From NCBI RefSeq assembly GCF_011440375.1, contig NZ_JAAOIR010000002.1:682001-746000 (forward strand): a stretch of DNA of 64,000 nt, in the 5' to 3' direction. Below the pieces are notes generated by a model that made no database searches, had not been told where the DNA came from, and was given only the letters and a program-made list of their open reading frames with translations. This document shows, one piece after another, positions 61,805-64,000 of this stretch. The translations under genes were made by a program, and so were the position numbers. This DNA is from Halorubellus sp. JP-L1. GTDB taxonomy: Archaea; Halobacteriota; Halobacteria; Halobacteriales; Natrialbaceae. Numbering within the stretch: position 1 is the first letter of the stretch; each line of letters opens with the position of its first letter.

Positions 61805-63208
61805 ATGCTCAAAGACCGGCTCCGGCACCCGCTGGTCGCCCTCGCGCTCGCCGCCCTCCTCACGGCTCCATGGGTGACGGTAGAACTCGTGGGTGGCCCG
61901 GACGCGGTGGGTCTCGGGAACCTCTCGACAGTCGCAGTGAGCGGCGTGGCGGTCCTCGGCGCGTCGTTCATGCTCGCGTGGGGCGCGGAGACCGCGGAGA
62001 AGGACGTCCCGCGAGCGTTCGCGATCGCGGTGCTCGCGGTGCTCGCGGTCGCGCCCGAGTACGCCGTCGACGCGCTCTACGCGTGGCAGGCCGGGAGCGG
62101 CGGTGCGACCGAGGCCGCCTGTAGCGCGAGCAACCTCCCCTCGCAGACGCAGGCCGTGAAGGACGCGTGTCACGACGCGAACCTCGCGATCGCGAACATG
62201 ACGGGCGCGAACCGCATCCTCATCGGACTGGGCTGGTCAGGCATCGCGCTGTTCACCGTCTACCGCGCCGGCAGCGAACGCGACTCGTCCGTCGAACGGA
62301 GCGACGGGTTCCTCGCGAGCAAGGTCCACCTCGACCGCGACATCGGCCTCGAGATCGCGTTCCTGCTCGTCGCGACCGTGTTCGCGTTCACCGTCCCGTT
62401 CCTCGGCGGCATCGACGTCATCGATACCGTCGTCCTCCTCGGACTGTACGTCGCGTACATCGCGATCATCGTGCGCGGCGACGTTGAGGAGCACGAGGAA
62501 CAGGTCGGCGTGCCAGCGTACCTCCAGCGGCGACCGTTCCCGGTCCGGGCGCTGACGTCCATCACGCTGTTCGCGTACTCCGGTCTGATGATCTACACCG
62601 CCGTGCATCCGTTCGCGCACGGCCTCGAAGAGGTCGGGCTCGCGTACAACATCCCCGAGTTCTTCATGATCCAGTGGGTCGCGCCGCTCGCGAGCGAGAG
62701 CCCGGAGCTGATCGTCGTCGCGTACCTCGTGAACAAGGCGCGCTCGACGGCGGGGTTCAACGCGCTCATCTCCTCGAAGCTCAACCAGTGGACGCTCCTG
62801 GTCGGCACGCTCGCGGTCGTCTACTCGATCGCGTCCGGGAGCATCGGCACGCTGCCGTTCGACGAGAAGCAGGCCGCCGAGATCTGGATCACGGCCGCCC
62901 AGAGCCTGTTCGCGATCGCGATCATCACGAACTTCGAGATCTCGGTCCGGGAGGCGGTGATGCTCCTCGTCCTGTTCGTCTCGCAGGTGGCCATGGAGTA
63001 CGTCGTCATCATCACGACGACGTCCGTCGCGCGAGAGACGGAGCTGAGCATCGCCATCCTGTACGCGTACACGGTGCTCTACCTCGCCATCTCGCTCGGG
63101 CTGTTCTGGTACCGGCGCCGGGAGCTCGCCGCCATCTTCGTTCGGAGCGCGCGGACCGCCCGGTACGCGCTCGGCAACGGGACGGCACCCGCCGAGGGCG
63201 CCGACTGA
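61805..63208 (+). CDS. Sodium/calcium exchanger family protein
   Basis: A 467-residue cation antiporter with about 12 helices in two inverted halves. The two acidic ion-binding repeats are VLAVAPEYAVDALYAW (first half) and APLASESPELIVVAYLVNK (second half), shifted from the usual GxSxPE form in repeat one. A soluble segment with two Cys lies after the first motif. The ATG at 61805 is preferred; an upstream in-frame start at 61727 adds 26 basic residues. Divergent from the Usp gene. Confidence 0.88.
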   Translation: MLKDRLRHPLVALALAALLTAPWVTVELVGGPDAVGLGNLSTVAVSGVAVLGASFMLAWGAETAEKDVPRAFAIAVLAVLAVAPEYAVDALYAWQAGSGGATEAACSASNLPSQTQAVKDACHDANLAIANMTGANRILIGLGWSGIALFTVYRAGSERDSSVERSDGFLASKVHLDRDIGLEIAFLLVATVFAFTVPFLGGIDVIDTVVLLGLYVAYIAIIVRGDVEEHEEQVGVPAYLQRRPFPVRALTSITLFAYSGLMIYTAVHPFAHGLEEVGLAYNIPEFFMIQWVAPLASESPELIVVAYLVNKARSTAGFNALISSKLNQWTLLVGTLAVVYSIASGSIGTLPFDEKQAAEIWITAAQSLFAIAIITNFEISVREAVMLLVLFVSQVAMEYVVIITTTSVARETELSIAILYAYTVLYLAISLGLFWYRRRELAAIFVRSARTARYALGNGTAPAEGAD

Positions 63209-63286
63209 CGGGTCCGGGCGATACGGGACCGAAGCAGCCGACGCGGAATCGACTCATTCTTGCCGGCGAGTCCGCAACCGACTGTC

Positions 63287-64000
63287 GTGATCGCAATCGT
63301 CGTCAGTCGTGCGGACGAGGCGTCCGAGCACGTCGGCGAACGCCTGCTCGACCGCGTCGACTGGGAGCGGACGGTCGACGAGTCCCGCCCCGACGCCGCC
63401 GGCGGTGGCGACGTCTACGTCCACGACCCCTTCGAGCTGCGGACGTTCGACGACCTCCACCTGGAACTCGACGACGCGGCGGAGGCGTTCTCGACGACCC
63501 CCGGACTGCTGGCGTTCGCGTCCCGACACTCCGGCGACACGGGACCGCTCCTGACCGCGCACTTCACGGGGAACTTCGGGCCAGCGGAGTACGGCGGCGA
63601 CGACGACGCGCTCGCGACCGCCGCCCCCGGCGCGCAGGCCGCGCTCGTCGACTCGTTCGTCGAGTACGCGCCCGAAGGGTACGAGGTCGGGATGGAGTGC
63701 ACGCACCACGGCCCGAGTGCCGTCGGCTGTCCGTCGCTGTTCGTCGAACTCGGGAGCGGCGAGACCGAGTGGCGCGACCCCGACGGCGCGAGCGCGGTCG
63801 CGAAGGCGATCCTCGACCTCGCGGCGCTCGCCGAGTCGGGGAACGAGCGGTCGGACGGCGAGCGGTCGGTGATGGGCGAGCGGTCGGTGATGGGCGAGCG
63901 GTCGGGCAGCGAGCGCTCGGTGACGGGCGACCGCACCGTCGTCGGGTTCGGCGGCGGCCACTACGTGCCGCGGTTCGAGCGCGTCGTCCGGGAGACGCCG
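63287..64000 (+). CDS. dtdA: D-aminoacyl-tRNA deacylase (3' end outside window)
   Basis: The first 238 residues of the archaeal DtdA enzyme, which removes D-amino acids from mischarged tRNA. VYVHDPFELRTFDDL, FASRHSGDTGPLLTAHFTGN (with conserved His), MECTHHGPSAVGCPSLFVELGSGETEWRD and the later VVGFGGGHYVPRF are the expected blocks in order. The GTG at 63287 is about 27 nt after CATTCTTG. An extra loop of GERSVM repeats (about 187-214) is encoded by 15/18-bp repeats at 63845-63920. The frame is open at the window edge. Confidence 0.92.
   Translation, partial: MIAIVVSRADEASEHVGERLLDRVDWERTVDESRPDAAGGGDVYVHDPFELRTFDDLHLELDDAAEAFSTTPGLLAFASRHSGDTGPLLTAHFTGNFGPAEYGGDDDALATAAPGAQAALVDSFVEYAPEGYEVGMECTHHGPSAVGCPSLFVELGSGETEWRDPDGASAVAKAILDLAALAESGNERSDGERSVMGERSVMGERSGSERSVTGDRTVVGFGGGHYVPRFERVVRETP

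Overview
The window is GC-rich DNA from a halophilic archaeon of the class Halobacteria. Proteins are strongly acidic. Most transcription units show a TATA-like box about 25-28 nt upstream of a start codon with no leader. Several families are typical of this class: archaeosortase A, membrane LonB, HAH_0734, DUF7344, a HGPRTase-like enzyme, the bat-type HTH regulator, L44e-S27e-aIF2alpha-Nop10 and an archaeal initiator tRNA-Met. The genus cannot be fixed from this sequence.

Layout: 1-8.1 kb is a minus-strand Mrp-type Na+/H+ antiporter operon (E, F, G, DUF4040, B, C and three D-like ion-channel subunits, the last cut by the window edge), divergent from a DUF7344 regulator. 9.1-10.2 kb holds two type IV pilin-like proteins, followed by a purine phosphoribosyltransferase. 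10.7-11.8 kb is a lower-GC patch with a rhodanese. 11.9-17.4 kb is a peptide/nickel-type ABC transporter (one permease divergent from permease-ATPase-ATPase) without a substrate-binding protein. 17.4-22.7 kb holds a PPOX protein, initiator tRNA-Met with extra T-arm copies, and a surface-polymer group (GtrA, GT2, DUF2298). 23.2-25.4 kb is the translation/RNP operon. 25.5-28.5 kb has a Tat lipoprotein, a membrane J-domain protein, archaeosortase A and a phosphoesterase.

28.5-40.5 kb is mixed metabolism: FAD amine-oxidase-like protein, threonine synthase, two HTH regulators back to back, two PPOX proteins, two tiny zinc ribbons, a cysteine-cluster protein, an MBL hydrolase, a methyltransferase, a GT2, an amidohydrolase, a TRIC-like membrane protein and a DUF62 enzyme. 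40.5-46.7 kb runs from a 49/50-bp tandem array through nadM, a CPBP protease/membrane protein/HTH module with its own operator-like repeats, a nadM fragment, lonB and a second CPBP protease. 47.2-50.3 kb has an MFS transporter, a Cys-less MGMT-like protein and an alpha/beta hydrolase. 50.5-54.3 kb is trpCBA plus the ADH synthase of the archaeal shikimate route. 54.4-60.7 kb has SprT, HAD, a pabB/pabA/pabC-like chorismate operon, a HhH protein and aroE. The end carries a double Usp, a Na/Ca exchanger and a truncated D-aminoacyl-tRNA deacylase.

Themes: aromatic biosynthesis is concentrated in the last third. Quality control and membrane proteolysis (LonB plus CPBP proteins) form a block in which an apparent insertion split nadM-lonB linkage. 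The most unusual recurring structure is a very short ORF, often positioned as the leaderless first ORF of a transcript, whose stop codon overlaps the start codon of the real gene. Several independent cases occur here, although high GC makes chance open frames common.
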